Assembly (NCBI GenBank): GCA_002104945.1
Contig: MCFH01000025.1
Span: 434,001 to 498,000 of the forward strand
DNA length: 64,000 nucleotides
From: Piromyces finnis
Lineage: Eukaryota > Neocallimastigomycota > Neocallimastigomycetes > Neocallimastigales > Neocallimastigaceae
Reading direction: 5' to 3'
Shown piece after piece: positions 9,411-23,278 of the stretch. The first letter of the stretch is position 1, and each line of letters starts with the position of its first letter. Under the pieces are notes generated by a model that did not search any database, was not told the DNA's origin, and saw nothing but the letters and a program-made list of their open reading frames with translations. The translations under genes and the position numbers were made by a program.

Positions 9411-9800
9411 ATACAAATTGTAGAGTTCATTGAACTTTTATGCAACTTATATAATTAGTTTATTTTATTTTATATTTTGTTATTTTTATCTATTATTTAT
9501 TATATCAATATATATTATTACCTAATATAATGTAATATCATGAATAAATAAATAAATATAAGAAGAAGTGTATTTTCTTTCTAGTCTAAAAAAAAAAAAA
9601 ATAAACATATGTTTTAGGATTTGCGGAATTCAATACTAATGCTATGCCGATTATAATTTTATACAATGCTAGATTTGTATAATTAACTTAGACAGAACAT
9701 TAGATCAGCTGTTAATATTGTTGAGAGCGTTTCGAAAGGATATGACAAAAAAGAAATTTTGATAATCGAATGAAATAAATAAAAGAATAAATATATATAT

Positions 9801-10330
9801 AAAATCCTTCTTGGAGAAGTTTTAGAAATAATAATTTATGGGAATGGAAAATACTTTGCAAGTGTCAAAGTAAACTGATCTATATTTTTTTGGTTGTCGC
9901 TGCAGAATTTCTAACCCTATACAATGCTTTATATTATTGGCCAGCATTCGATTAATGATATAGAAAAGAAGTTTTAACAATCAAGAGCGTCAATGTTGAA
10001 GAAGGCAATAAAACCAGTATAACCAATAGAGATTATAATTTTAACGTCGAGTTCCATTGAAGGCCAATTAAAATTATTTCGCAATAATATATTAATGACC
10101 ATATTTAATTAAATTTATTATAAAACATTTATGTTTTATTTCCAAATTCATATATTATAATTATAATTTTGGTTAATAAAATGAAGATATTAATATATAT
10201 ACTATTGTTGGAGTATATACATTATAGTGTAATAATGTCCTTTTCTTATTTCTAATAAAACTATTAAAATATATTATACTTATTTTATATTCAATTATGT
10301 TTTGTTAAAATAATTTTAAATTTAAATTTA
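9801..10330 (+). mobile_element. Decayed LINE 3'-end fragments
   Basis: 9801-10070 tracks the last ~90 codons of the LINE ORF with many changes (CCTTCTTGG-AGAAGTTTTA, GGGAATGGAAA, GCCAGCA, CAAGAGCGTCAATG). 10070-10330 holds two eroded versions of the 3' UTR. A further weak match lies near 10530-10560. The degree of decay shows that this family has been inserting here for a long time. Confidence 0.65.
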
Positions 10331-11127
10331 TTTTTTATAATAGGTATAGTACTAATAACAACAATTATAAAATAATATTAGATATAATATTAATAGTAAT
10401 TGGGACTATGATTTTTTTTTAAGCTTTTTAATGATTCATTCATTAGTTAGATATATACTAAATAATTTATTATTATTTTTTATCTATATGATTGAATGGA
10501 AGTTTTTTTTTTTTTTTTTTTTTACTTTTAAAATTTCTAGAATTCATTATACTTGTGACTATTAAATTATACAAGAAAATGGAAAGAAAAGTTTTGTATT
10601 AATTAAACTAAACCTAGCACATATAAAATTTTATTTAATTAAATTTAACATTTATACTAATATTGCTGATTCTTCTTTACGTTCAATGTTTTTACTTTTT
10701 AATTGATATTTAAAATCTACTAAATATTATAAGGTATTGTGATTATGATTATGGTAAACGGCTATAATGATAAAATACTTTTTATTACTATAGGAGCTTT
10801 ACTTTTATTAACTACTAAAATTATTTCTAATTCAAGTGTTTTATAAAAAAAAATATATATATTTAAAACTTTGGAATAAATTTAATTCTCATTTATCATG
10901 CTAATTTTAGCTATTTAAATATTTAAAGTAACTTTATTTTCAAAGTTTGAATATATATACTTTTATTTATTTATTTATTATTGTAATTAAAACTTATCTA
11001 TTTAAAAATTAAAAGAGTAGATATTTATTTTTTTATTTATATATATATATTTTTTATTTATTCTTTATTTATTTTATTATTAAGGATAGATATATTAAAT
11101 TTTTTTTTAAAAAAAAATAAAAATAAA
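10331..11127. other. AT-rich intergenic DNA
   Basis: Only homopolymer and A/T-rich sequence, with one possible eroded LINE tail near 10530. No gene seen. Confidence 0.5.
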
Positions 11128-12869
11128 TTAAAGTGAATTAATTAAACAATGGTCCATAACAGTCTTTATTGAATTACAGGCATCGATACAAGTATTTATA
11201 GCCTATAAAATGATAAGATAATATATATAAAAATATATAAAATATCGAAAATATTAATATAAAAAAGTTGAAAACGAAGACTTTTATATTTTATAAATTA
11301 TATTAGAAATAAACTTTTTTTTTTTTTTTAAAAAAAAGAAGATATACTTACTTCTATGCTTTGTTCAGCCTCCATTTTACCAGTACATAAAACATGTGTA
11401 ATTTGTTTAAGAGATGGCATGTAAGAAAGCATAAATTTACTATTGGTATCATTTTCTTCTTCAGAAGCATCAGGATCTAAGCATATATTTCCTTTAATGC
11501 AAGTCTGTATTTAATAGAAAAAAAATTATATTTTTATATATTATTTGAATATATAATAGATTTTATTATTTTATATCATTTTTTTTATATTTTTAATTAT
11601 ATTATAAATATATATATTTACTCAATTAATTATACTTACAGCAGATGCAGCGGCAACAAGATCGTACATTTGTATACCAGCATCAGTTAAAGCAATAGAG
11701 GCACAAGTAATAGCAGCAGCTAAACATGCAGTTGTACCATCATTTTCAAGAACAGTAATATAAATATCAATTGTTGATTTTGGATATAAATTAAGACGAA
11801 TAGCTGGTAAAAAGGCTTGTTGTATAATTAAAGAATATTCACGTTCTTGGGCGTTCTGTTATTATAATTTGGGAAGGAAATAATAATAAATAGTAATAAT
11901 AATTGTAATAATAACAATAACAATAATAAATTAAATTAAAATATATTGCATATATTGCATAAATAATTTAAATATTTTAATGGGATGTTTATGGATTTAT
12001 AATACAAATATATATGTTTAATTTACCCTTATATATCCACAACGTTTATTACAAGAGAATGGTGCAAATTTAAATTCACAATAAATATTACCTTCATCAG
12101 AAACCATAGAACGTTTTGATGAACGTGGTCCGTAACTGTTATTTAAAAAAATTCATTAAGAGAAAAAAAAATCAAGAGATTTATTCCACAGTCAAATATC
12201 GAGAATATAATATATATTATATAATTTAAAGATTTAAAAAATAATTCATAAGTATATTAGAATAAGATTTAAAATTTAATTTTTGTTGATTTCAGGAATT
12301 TTTGTTTTGTTATTATTATTATCATTATTATTATTATTTTTTTTTTTGTTTTAAATTAGATGATAATATATTGTTAATAATAGTTACACTCCACATATAA
12401 CTTTTATATTTTCTGCTTCATAATAAGCTGAACCATTGGCTTTTTTAATGACATTTGGTTTGATAACTTATAATAATATATATGCGTTCATAAAATTTGT
12501 AATTGATATTTAAATAAAAATATTATAATAACAATATGTTATTTATTTATATATAAATATATATATATAAAGTTAGATATTATACTATGGATATATTTAA
12601 AAAAATTTTTTTTATAAATAATTAGTTTAATATGAGTAATTAGTATTAGCTATGGTTGCATTATTTCATAATACCACCATCTCCATCACCACCACCATCA
12701 CTATTAATAATGATAGAAAAAAAAAAAAAAGATAATTACATATTGGTCTTATGTTTTCAATGGATCTGTTATTCTTTCTAATTTCATTGTCATTGCTATT
12801 AGTTTGAGTAATTTTTTTTTCTATTGGTTTGACACTAATTTCCGGTCCATTAATTCTTCTCTTATCCAT
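11128..12869 (-). CDS. MTR3: Exosome core subunit Mtr3 / EXOSC6-like (RNase PH fold)
   Basis: Six exons on the minus strand: 12740-12869, 12388-12466, 12027-12135, 11640-11855, 11352-11504 and 11128-11202. Splicing gives 253 residues with continuous frame. The protein begins MDKRRINGPE and continues with IRPI, KKANGSAYYEAENIKVICGV, YGPRSS, CEFKFAPFS, NAQEREYSLIIQQAFLPAIRL and IALTDAGIQMYDLV, in the same order as in human EXOSC6. As in other eukaryotic exosome ring subunits the role is structural: a six-member RNase PH ring that threads RNA to Rrp44 or Rrp6. It is head-to-head with the NME5-like gene across ~1.3 kb. Confusion with RRP41/EXOSC4 or RRP46/EXOSC5 is possible but less likely, given the N-terminal RRINGPE motif and the QMYDLV ending. 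Confidence 0.88.
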
Positions 12870-14171
12870 TTTAGTATGTTGTTATTTTTACAAATATCTC
12901 TCAAATATGTGATAAGTTTAATAAAATAAATCAAATTACAGATTTCTTAAAGATTTATTTGAATATATACAAATTTCAAGTATAAAAAGATATATATACA
13001 TAAAGATAATAAGTAAATATATATTTATATATTGTGGGTTTTTTTTTATATTCTTTTTATATTTTCTTAATTTTGAAATGATTTTTGGTATTACTTTGGT
13101 AGTAAATAGGAAATTGGATTAATTATTAAATTGAATATAAGAAAATAAAATATTTTAAAATGTTGTTTCTTAATAGTAAAAAAAGAATATTACTTATATA
13201 AATGAATAATATGAATGGGTGATATATATATCTATAAAAGAAAATAAATTGTTGTATAATATTAATTCCAAATTTCGATCTATTTTAATTTAAATTTCTT
13301 TTGAAATTTAAATTCTATTTTATATTATTATATAAAAGTTAAACTTTCTAAACATTTTTTTTTTATTTAAAATTATATATATATTATGATTGGTTTATAT
13401 TCAATTGACATTTAATAAAATAAAATTTATAAAGATCAAAAGATTTAAATGAAAATAATGAAAAGAGGAAAAGAAAATATTAATTTTAAAGTATATATTT
13501 ATTTATAACATATGGATAACATTCATAACATTTTATAGTAATAGTACAGTTAACTAGAAGAATTAAAAGATCATTTTTATTTATTTATTAAACAATTCTT
13601 ACTTTCTTTCTTAATCTTTTTTTTTTTTTTTTTTTTTTTGCATTTTAATTTTTAAAATTTTTGAATATTTTTGAAAAAAAATATATATTTTTTAAAATAA
13701 AGAAAATTAATAAACTTTAAAAATTTTAAATATTTTTTGGTAACTATAATAAAGTAAAAACAAACAAAAAAACAACAACAACAACAACAACAAAAAACAA
13801 AAAACAAAAAACAAAAAATAAAAGTAGTAGAAAGAAAGAAACAAGAAATATTTAAAAAATTAATTATATTTATATAATATTATTAAACCATATTTCCATA
13901 TTTCTTTTATTATTTTCATATTGTGATACTTTTTTAAGAAAATCAATAATTAATAGATTTTGAAAGAATTTTTAACAATTGAAAATTATCCAGTGGATAA
14001 AGAATTATTCTTTTTTTTTTTATTGAGTATAAATTAGTATAAAACCAATAATAGAAAAAATCGATAAGAAAAAAGAAAAACAAATAAGCAAACAATTGTA
14101 TATAAAAACAACTCTTAAAGTTAATAATAATAAAGAAATTTAAGTATTAAAAGGTATTTAGAAAACGAACT
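12870..14171. other. Shared intergenic region between divergent genes
   Basis: Separates the starts of the MTR3-like (-) and NME5-like (+) genes and must hold both promoters. It contains poly(T), a short CAA run near 13766-13791 and A/T-rich DNA; no specific motif can be assigned. Confidence 0.5.
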
Positions 14172-15654
14172 ATGGATTATTTTGTAGATAAAACTCTTTT
14201 TATTATTAAACCAGATGTTATCCAGTATTCCAACCAAATTGAATGGGCTGTTATGGATGCTGACTTTACCATTTTAAATGTGAATACCTTCTTTTTTCAT
14301 TTTTTCATATTTATAATAAAGTCATATAAATTATTTTACGTGTTGATTATACAGTATAATGCAAATACTAAAATTCATTTTTGTTGTTATATGCAATTTT
14401 ATTCCTTATCGAAACTATAATACAATTATATATAATTGATTAAGACAAACTAAATTTATTTAAATATATATAATTACTAGAAAAGTAGAATATTATTAAC
14501 AGAAGAACAAGTTATTGAATTTTATAAAGATCAAGAAGAAAATGAAAATTTTAATAAAGTTATTGAATATATGACCAGGTAATAATAATAATAAAAGTAG
14601 TAATAATATGTATATAGTGAGTACATAGTTATGTATTATGTATTATATATAGATATATAGAATAACAATTTTTTTTATGATAAAGAAAATGAAATTAATA
14701 ATGTTATATCTGAAATTTTTTATTATTTATTATTTTGGGATATGTATTAAAAAAAAGTGGTCCTATTATTGCTATGATTCTTTCAAAAAAGGATGCTGTT
14801 AATTCACTTAAAGAACTATTAGGTCCAGCTGATGTAGAAGTTGCAAAAGAAGAAAAGCCAAAATGGTAATTTTTTAAATATATATTCAATGTTTCAAAAT
14901 TTACATAGGCATTCATAGTAATAGTTGAAACTTATTATTACTATTATTGTGAAAAATAAAGTTAAAATTATAGTGTTAATATTTTTTTATATTTCATTTT
15001 TATTTAAAATATTATTAAATAACATTTTCTTTCTTTCTTTCTTTTTCTTTTTTTTCTCTCATATTAATTCAGTTTAAGAGCTAAATATGGTAAAGACGCC
15101 TTTTATAATGGTTTACATTGTTCTGAAACATTTGAAGAGGCAAAGAGAGAAATAGGATTTTTCTTTTCTAATGGTAAGTGCATGAATTTCTATGAAAAAA
15201 ACATTTATATATCTGTTTTTTTTTTTTTTTTTTTTTTTTTTCTAAAAAAAATTCTTCCACTATAAATAATTAAATTAATACTCGATATTTTATTTATTGA
15301 TAATATATCAATCTATATTATATATATAATATTTAGCTATTATTGATCCATTATCTGGTCGTGAAGAAGTAAGACTCTTCCTTGAGAAAGAATTATACCC
15401 AGTTCTCACTTTAGGATTAACTCAACTTTGTAAAGAAAAACCGGAAGATCCAATAGTAAGTGAATTATTTTTAATTTTTTTTTTCTTTTTCATTTTAATA
15501 AATAGAATATGAATTATTTGTTTTAAGGAATAATATTAATAATTAATTTCTATATGAATAATATATTGATATATATTATAAATAGCTATGGTTAGGAAAT
15601 TGGTTATTAAAGAATAATCCTAATACTCCTGTTATTATTGAAGTAGATGACTAG
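14172..15654 (+). CDS. NME5: NME5-like NDK-domain flagellar protein with Dpy-30 motif
   Basis: Six exons: 14172-14279, 14481-14578, 14758-14865, 15073-15173, 15337-15455 and 15586-15654; 200 residues. Residues 1-~140 are a nucleoside diphosphate kinase-type domain (KTLFIIKPD, YMTSGPIIAMIL, LRAKYG, LHCSETFEEAKREI, which keeps the His of the NDK active-site region). The C-terminal ~55 residues match a Dpy-30 helix pair (YPVLTLGLTQLCKEKP, then LWLGNWLLKNNP). This NDK plus Dpy-30 arrangement is that of NME5, a component of the axonemal radial spoke; NDK catalysis by this family is doubtful. Its presence argues for a motile flagellum. Frame closes exactly across all five introns. Confidence 0.9.
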
Positions 15655-16128
15655 AAAGACTATATAGCTATTTCAAAATAATATAGCAATATTTATTTGA
15701 AATAATTCAACTTTATTTAAAATATCCATTTTCTTGATATATATATTTTAATTTTTATATATAAATTCATTTCAAATATTTATTTATTTTATCATTTCTA
15801 ATCTTATTACAATTAAAATACAATAAATAAATATCTTAGTTTATTGTATTTTTTTTTTTATTTTTTTTTTATTATTATATGAATATATATTTTACATTAT
15901 ATATACAATTAAGTTATAAAAATAAATATTATTTAATTTCTTTTGCTTACTTTTTTGATAATAAAAAATTGAAATTTTTTTTAAATTTTAATTGATTCAT
16001 TTTTTTTATATTTATACATTAAGTTATATTAAATAAATAAAAATAAAAAACAAAAATCTTTATATATTGAAAATATTTTTGAAATACATGGTACTACTAT
16101 AAAAAATTATAAATAAATAAAAGTAAAG
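15655..16128. other. AT-rich intergenic DNA
   Basis: No gene or recognisable element; poly(T) and A/T repeats only. Confidence 0.5.
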
Positions 16129-16414
<286 letters not shown>

Positions 16415-16418
16415 GAGT

Positions 16419-16460
16419 TGTATTTCTATTATTTTAAATATTTAAAATAATAGAAATACA
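16419..16460. repeat. 42-bp perfect palindrome
   Basis: Two 20-nt arms (from TGTATTTCTATTATTTTAAA) around a central TA, directly after the AAT array. It could extrude as a cruciform or be a relic of a fold-back element. Confidence 0.9.
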
Positions 16461-17078
16461 TCTATTTGAGGTAATCTCTTCAATATGGTACATGAATAAC
16501 AAAAAATTCAATTAAATCGTGTAATAAAATTCTTTATATATTTATTATTAAACCCACTTAATAAATATTATTTAAATACTATAAAAGTTCAAAATACCTT
16601 GAAAATAAGTATTTACTTTTTATTTTTTTAATTTTATTTTATTAATTTCGATTTATATATTAAATAATAATTTTTATTATTTATCTATTCTATTAATTTT
16701 AATTATATAAACAATTAAGAAAAACTTATAGTTTATTATATATATATAATAATAATAAAGCACAGCTTATTATTATTATCATAAATTATTAAATATTAAT
16801 TTTAATAAAGGTTTATATATTTTTAAACAAAAATTACATAATACAATTATAATTTTTATATAATACTTGTTATAATATTTAATTCATTGTTATTAACTTT
16901 TTTTTTTTTTTTTTTTTTTTTTGGTATTGCTATTTTTATTATATATATAATTTGAGTTTGAAGGATAATAGCATAATAACAAGTATGATATATAAAAATC
17001 CTAAAAAAAAAAAAAAAAGAATTATTAATGGTATGAAAGGTAAAAAGAAAAAAAAATAGTAATTAAATAAAAGAACTT

Positions 17079-17146
<68 letters not shown>

Positions 17147-17453
17147 ATACTAGTTTTAATTTTTATGATGGAATGAAAAAAAAAAATTAAAACCAAAAAA
17201 AAAAAAAAGGGATTAAATAAATAAGCTATGATAAATAAATGATATTTATCTGTCTACAGATTACAATAATATAATGATTATCCATTAAATAAGTATTAAA
17301 TAATTTATATATTTAATTAGTTTCTTCCTCCTCTTTCTTCCAATATATATAATATATATTTATTATTATATATAATCAATGTATTCTTTTTTATGATAAT
17401 ATTTTTTAAAGAATATAAAAGTATTAAAGTGATTATTTCCTTTATGAATATTT
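16461..17453. other. AT-rich intergenic DNA with (AAAT)n at 17091-17149
   Basis: Holds a ~59-bp AAAT microsatellite and poly(A/T) tracts. No gene seen. Confidence 0.6.
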
Positions 17454-19174
17454 TTAGTAATTTTCATTTTTTAACATACAAGAAGTGGATGAATATGAAA
17501 ACTGCGTTTGATACCTCTCCAATGTTCCATTATTATCTATATCATTGACTAAATATGAAGGTAATTGCCGTTTATAATTACCATTATTATAATTTTTATT
17601 TCTCATAGGATTATCATAATTGTAATTAGTCTTATGATCATTGATATTATCATTAATTTTGGTATTACTATCCAATGAACTAAAACTTCCCATTTTTGAG
17701 GTAGTTTTCATGTATGGATTGTAATTAACGTTTTCGTAAATAATATCACTATTGCGATGATTATGATAGTAAGACATTCTATTTTCATTTTGAAGCTGCT
17801 TTTTCATTTCAACAAGGTGTTGAATTACTGAAAACCAAAAATACACTATTGAATTTAAAAATCCTTGTAATGGAGTAAATATCTGTAATTGATATTATGA
17901 TATTATACATATATAAAATATATTAATATACAACAACAAACATTAGTAATTAATAAAAGGTTAGAAAAAAAAACATTAATATTATTCTTATATGTGTTTA
18001 TATTTATATTTTATTGAAAAAGAGTTATTTATTAATTATTATTAAAGAGAATTAAATGTAAAAGAAATTATAATAAGAAAAGAAAGCTTACACCATGAAG
18101 AAGATATAATATAAAGATTGGGTGATCTGGACTTTTTATATTTTGAATACGATTTATAGTACCCCAAATCCTATGAAATAATTTTTTATATTATTATTTA
18201 TTTTTATATTTTTATAAATATTGTTGAGGGAATAGTATAATATTAATAAATAATGATATATTTCAATACGATTTATATATATTTATGAATATTTTATATT
18301 AAATATTAAAAAAAAAAAACTTACCAAGTCAAAAATAACACTAATAAATATAAATCAGATCTTTTAGCTACTGAATTATTAGTGAAATTTTGATAAGTAT
18401 TTTTATTTCTTTCTTTGTAAATATATTCTGTTGAAAAATAGACGAATAAATTAAAGAAAAATACAGTCCAAAGAGGCCCGAAAAAGAATATCATACGATA
18501 TTTACCATATTCAGAAGTAATCCAGCACCAGAATGCTGCATTACCCATAATATGATTCTCTGTTAGGCGTCTATCCATTATATAAAGGGGCAAAGTTAAT
18601 AGTAAGCTTAAACCCCAAACAATAATATGATAAATATATTCATAATTTTCAATTTTATGAATTTCTTTATTTAAACTAGCTACAAAAAATATATTAAATG
18701 CAATTGCTGTTGTCCATAGGATCGAACTTATAAAGAAAAACTGAATTGTTAAGCCTTGAATTCTGCACATTTGACCATCATCTCGAATAACATCCCTGAG
18801 AAAACCTCTATAATAATTATGATTATATAATACAAAAATAAATTTGAAATTAGTATTAGTATTTTTAAATCATATAATAATATTTTAATAATATTATATA
18901 TTTTTTATTTGTATTATATATTTTTTTTATTCATTTTTATTATAATCATTAAAAAAAATTACTTTCTAAGTAAAATATCAATAGAGCCGCATAGATCACA
19001 AAGACTCATGAAAAAGATAAGTCTATTCCATATATTATTTTTTCCAAAAAAATTTTTTGCGCAAATAATAGATACTATGATAGCACCGCTACCAACAACT
19101 GATAGGATTGCACTAACTTCAATGCAACCTTGAATAATATATCCTTTACTTTCAAAAAGTTCTTTTAATTCCAT
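17454..19174 (-). CDS. Seven-helix receptor, cAMP-receptor-like (class E/cAR) GPCR
   Basis: Four exons on the minus strand: 18963-19174, 18325-18807, 18092-18170 and 17454-17882; 400 residues. Hydrophobic segments fit seven transmembrane helices: VSAILSVVGSGAIIVSIIC; WNRLIFFMSLCDLCGSI; QFFFISSILWTTAIAFNIFF; a fourth near IYHIIVWGLSLLLTLPLYI; FGPLWTVFFFNLFVYF; DLYLLVLFLTWIWG; and the seventh with FTPLQGFLNSIVYFWF. The PLQGFLNSIVYF block in helix 7 is typical of cAMP-receptor-like and related GPCRs. The C-terminal ~115 residues are a polar, Asn/Tyr-rich cytoplasmic tail. The ligand is unknown. Family assignment rests on helix 7 and the overall layout; a Git3/Gpr1-type receptor is the main alternative. 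Confidence 0.82.
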
Positions 19175-22100
19175 TATATATATATATTCTTTTAATATTT
19201 TATTAATGTACTATTTTAATTTTAAATTTATTGAATATAATTTTATTATGATGATTAAATAATGACTTTTTTTTATTTTGTTTTATTCTATTCTCTGTGT
19301 ATTAATATTGATTATTGTTATTGTTATTTATTATTTATTAGATATTGATTATTATATCCTAAAATAAGTTTTTTATATTTAATATTATTATTAAGTTTAA
19401 GTAATATTCTATATTATAATTATTGTATTATTTAATTGTTGCTATTATAATGTATATATTTAAATTTTAATTTTTTAAAAATTTAAATATACAATTTTTG
19501 AAATTGATGATAGTTTTATTATACATAAATAATTATTATTAATATTGCTTCTTTCTTTCTTTTCTTTTTTTTTTTTTTTTAAAAAAAAAGGATAATTATA
19601 TTTTAATTGTGAATTGTAATAATTTAATATTATTTTAGATTATAAAAACTTTTTATTTGTATTGAAATCAAAGTAATTTTGTATTAGTTTTAAAAGATTT
19701 TTTCTTTAGTATTTAGTTTGAGGGAGAGTTTTATTTTATCTATATTTTATATTTTATTATATAATTTTTAAACATTATTTTGTTTATTTGTTTGTATTAT
19801 TAGCACTGTTATTATTATATTATTGTTATATCTATTATTTTAATAATATATGTTATTGTTTTTATATCTCAAATATAAAAACTTTTTAAATTCTTCCCAA
19901 AATAAAAAAGAATTTTATCAAATATATAGTATTTATTAATCCTTTTTTTGGAGAATAAAAAAAATTAATAAATAAGTGTTTTCATACTTTCATAAAATGG
20001 ATTATTAAAAGTATGAATTAAAGATTTACATTAAAATAAATCTTATTTTTTTTTTTTACTTTTTTAACAAAGAAAAAAAAAGGTTACTTTTTAAAAATTT
20101 TGTTTTTTATATGTGTATCCTTTTTTCTTTTTACATTTTTAAATTCAATTTGTGTTTAAAACCTTAATAAATAATTTATTTTTTAAAAATAAAAATTAAT
20201 ATTTGCGGTAATTAAATAAGTATATTAAATATTAATTAAATATAATAAGTTTATTAAATAATATATGAATATTACAAATTTATTATTGATATTTTGTGAT
20301 ATAAAAAAAGCTAATTTATTCTACATAATTTAATATAGATGTACTATTCATTGTATCCTATTTATTAATTATTATATATTGAATAAATATATTATAATAA
20401 ATACTAATAAAATTAATATTATAATTATTAATATATTATAATTATGAATTATTAGTATTGTGAATCAAATTTTTTTTTAAAAAATTGTATTATACACAAA
20501 GTATTTTTATTATTTTTTATTATTTATTAACTAATCTAATTTTATAATAAAATGAATAAATGAATTTTTAAATATTAAAAAAATTAATTAATAAAATTTA
20601 TTTAATATATTAGGTTACACATATTAATATGAAGACAATTCTTTCTCATGTAACACAAATTAATTTGAAAGATATTAAAAAAAGTATAAATTTTTTTAAT
20701 TGGTCAATAAAAGTTTGTTTTTGATGATGTAAAGAAAAAAATGAAAGTTTTTTTTTTTTTGATTTTTTTACAAGTAATGAAGAAATCTCAATAATCTCTT
20801 GATATTTTTTTGGTATAAAAGTATAATTTATGTAAACCTAACAAGTATTATATCTTTTATTGAAATGACTTGCTTTTTATTAATTAAAATGTCTTTTTTT
20901 TATAATGAAATGAAACAAATAGTAATAATAATAATTAAATAAATCATAAGAATTTTAATAAAATAACTATTTTTATTATCATCAAGTATTAAAAATAATA
21001 ATACATCCGTTTTTTTATTCAAAAAATTATACATCTATCACTCATTCATCACTAATAATTATTGGGAATAACCTACTTTTTTAGTATTTGTTGTCATTAT
21101 CATATTTTTTTTATCCCTTTAAACCTATATTTAGAGTGTCATTATTTTTTATAAAAATGTTTTTTTATAAAAATATTTTTTTTCTTTATGAATGTTTTTT
21201 CGGTTTAATATGTCTTAGATATATTTTAAATAAAATGTATATAGTTTTAAACCTTTTTTATTTTTATATTGCAAACAGAAAAAGAAATAGAAAATAGAAA
21301 ATAAAACAAATGAATAAAAAAATAGATAAATAAATGCGATGTATTTTATTCATTTCACTCTTAGGAGCATTATTACTCATTAATATTCATGCTCATTTTA
21401 AATGATTTCATTCTCATTCTTTTTTTTTATTATTTAGTTTATTATATTTATTCCTTCTTTTTTAATATTAATATTATTATTATGATTTATATTTTCCTTT
21501 TTTTTTTACCATCTTTAAGTACTCATATGGTCACGTGATGTTTAGAAAATAGATAATTACCTTTTATAGAAAGGGTTATCCAAAAAATTAAAAAAACTTC
21601 CATGAAAAATTAAAAAAAAGATTTTTAAATAATAATAATAAAAAAAAAATCAATCAATTTAATTTTCTTTTTTTTTTTTTTTTTAATATTAAAAATGAAA
21701 TTAAATTAAATTTATATTAAATTTTTTGAAATAAAATATTAAAAATATTTCCTTTTTTTTTAAAAAAAAGGGAAAGAAAAATGAATAGGAGGAGAGGATG
21801 GATAATGGATAATAAATAATGAAGGAATAAATGAATAGATGGAATATAAATATATTTAAAATATAAGTGCTAATTGATGATTAATAAAACTATTATCATA
21901 TTTTACTTCCTTTTATAAGATTCTACGTAATATAATGATACTATAATGAAACATTTTTATTTTAGTAAATAATTAATAGTAAGGGAAATTATGATTATGT
22001 ATTAATAGTATTGATTCTACTTGATTGTTGTACATGTTCTTGATTGTTGTTATTTTAAACCTATTAAATATCGGTTATTGGTAATTTTTATCATAAAAAA

Positions 22101-22766
22101 AAATTTGTCTAAAAGTACAAAAGTGTCTGCTTTAGCTTATCATTTATAAAATCCATTCCAATGCATTAATTTTGTACTTCTCTTAAGATATAAAAAAAAG
22201 TTTAGGAATTTCAAAAGTATGATAAATTGTTAGTGAAAAACAAGGATTTTAATATATATATTTCATTTTTTAAACTATTTAGAAAAAGAACAAGATATAT
22301 TCAAAAAGGAATATCAAAAATTATAGAAAATTATTATTATTATTATTATTATTATTTATTATAATTATTATTATTAAAAAGAAAGAAAATATTATAAAAT
22401 AAATGATAAATTTATATTCTATTTTACATTTAACAATTTAACAATTCAATATGAAAAAAGAAAAAATAAACTCACTCTACTATTTTTATATATTATTATA
22501 ACTGTATGTATGAATTTATTTATTTATTTATTATGAGATGCGATTTTATGATTTTTTTTACCATCATTATATATTTGCATTAAAACTTTAATTTTTTATT
22601 TTATTTATTATTATTTTTTAATACCTATTATACATTTTATCATTAATATTATTTTTTCTATTTTATTTTATTTTTTTTTTTTTTTTTAATTATTAATAGT
22701 TATTCAAATTTATTTTATTATTTTATTATTATTATTTTCTCTTTCTCTTTTCTTTTTTATATTTTT
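19175..22766. other. 3.6-kb gene-poor AT-rich region
   Basis: Between the divergently placed 5' end of the GPCR gene and the 3' end of the SM-protein gene. Poly(T), TTTC runs and short A/T repeats; the small open frames (e.g. 21088-21297) have no coding character. No RNA gene recognised. Confidence 0.5.
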
Positions 22767-23117
22767 TTATTTCTTGGTTTTATTTATATTCGTTTGTTCA
22801 TAAAGATTGGAATAGATAGTTTTTCCTGTAGCAATATCAGTTGATCCCACCATAACCTATTTATAGTATTCATTATTATAACCGATAAAAATCTTTTATT
22901 AATATTTAAATTAATATGAAAATTTTAAAATATATACATTAATTACATTAACATTATATTCTTGACCAATATTCATTAATTCATTGACTTCATTAAAGGT
23001 GACACCACCAACAATAAAGAAAATAATAATGTCATTTTGAGTTGGGAGAGGTTGGTTTTGTCTTCTACGACTGAAATATAAATAATAAATAATAAAATAT
23101 ATGTAATATAAATATAA

Positions 23118-23192
<75 letters not shown>

Positions 23193-23199
23193 ATTATTA

Positions 23200-23278
<79 letters not shown>

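Noticed and set aside
21088-21297. 69-residue hydrophobic frame
   Set aside because: Phe/Ile/Tyr-rich product typical of translated A/T-rich DNA; no similarity recognised.
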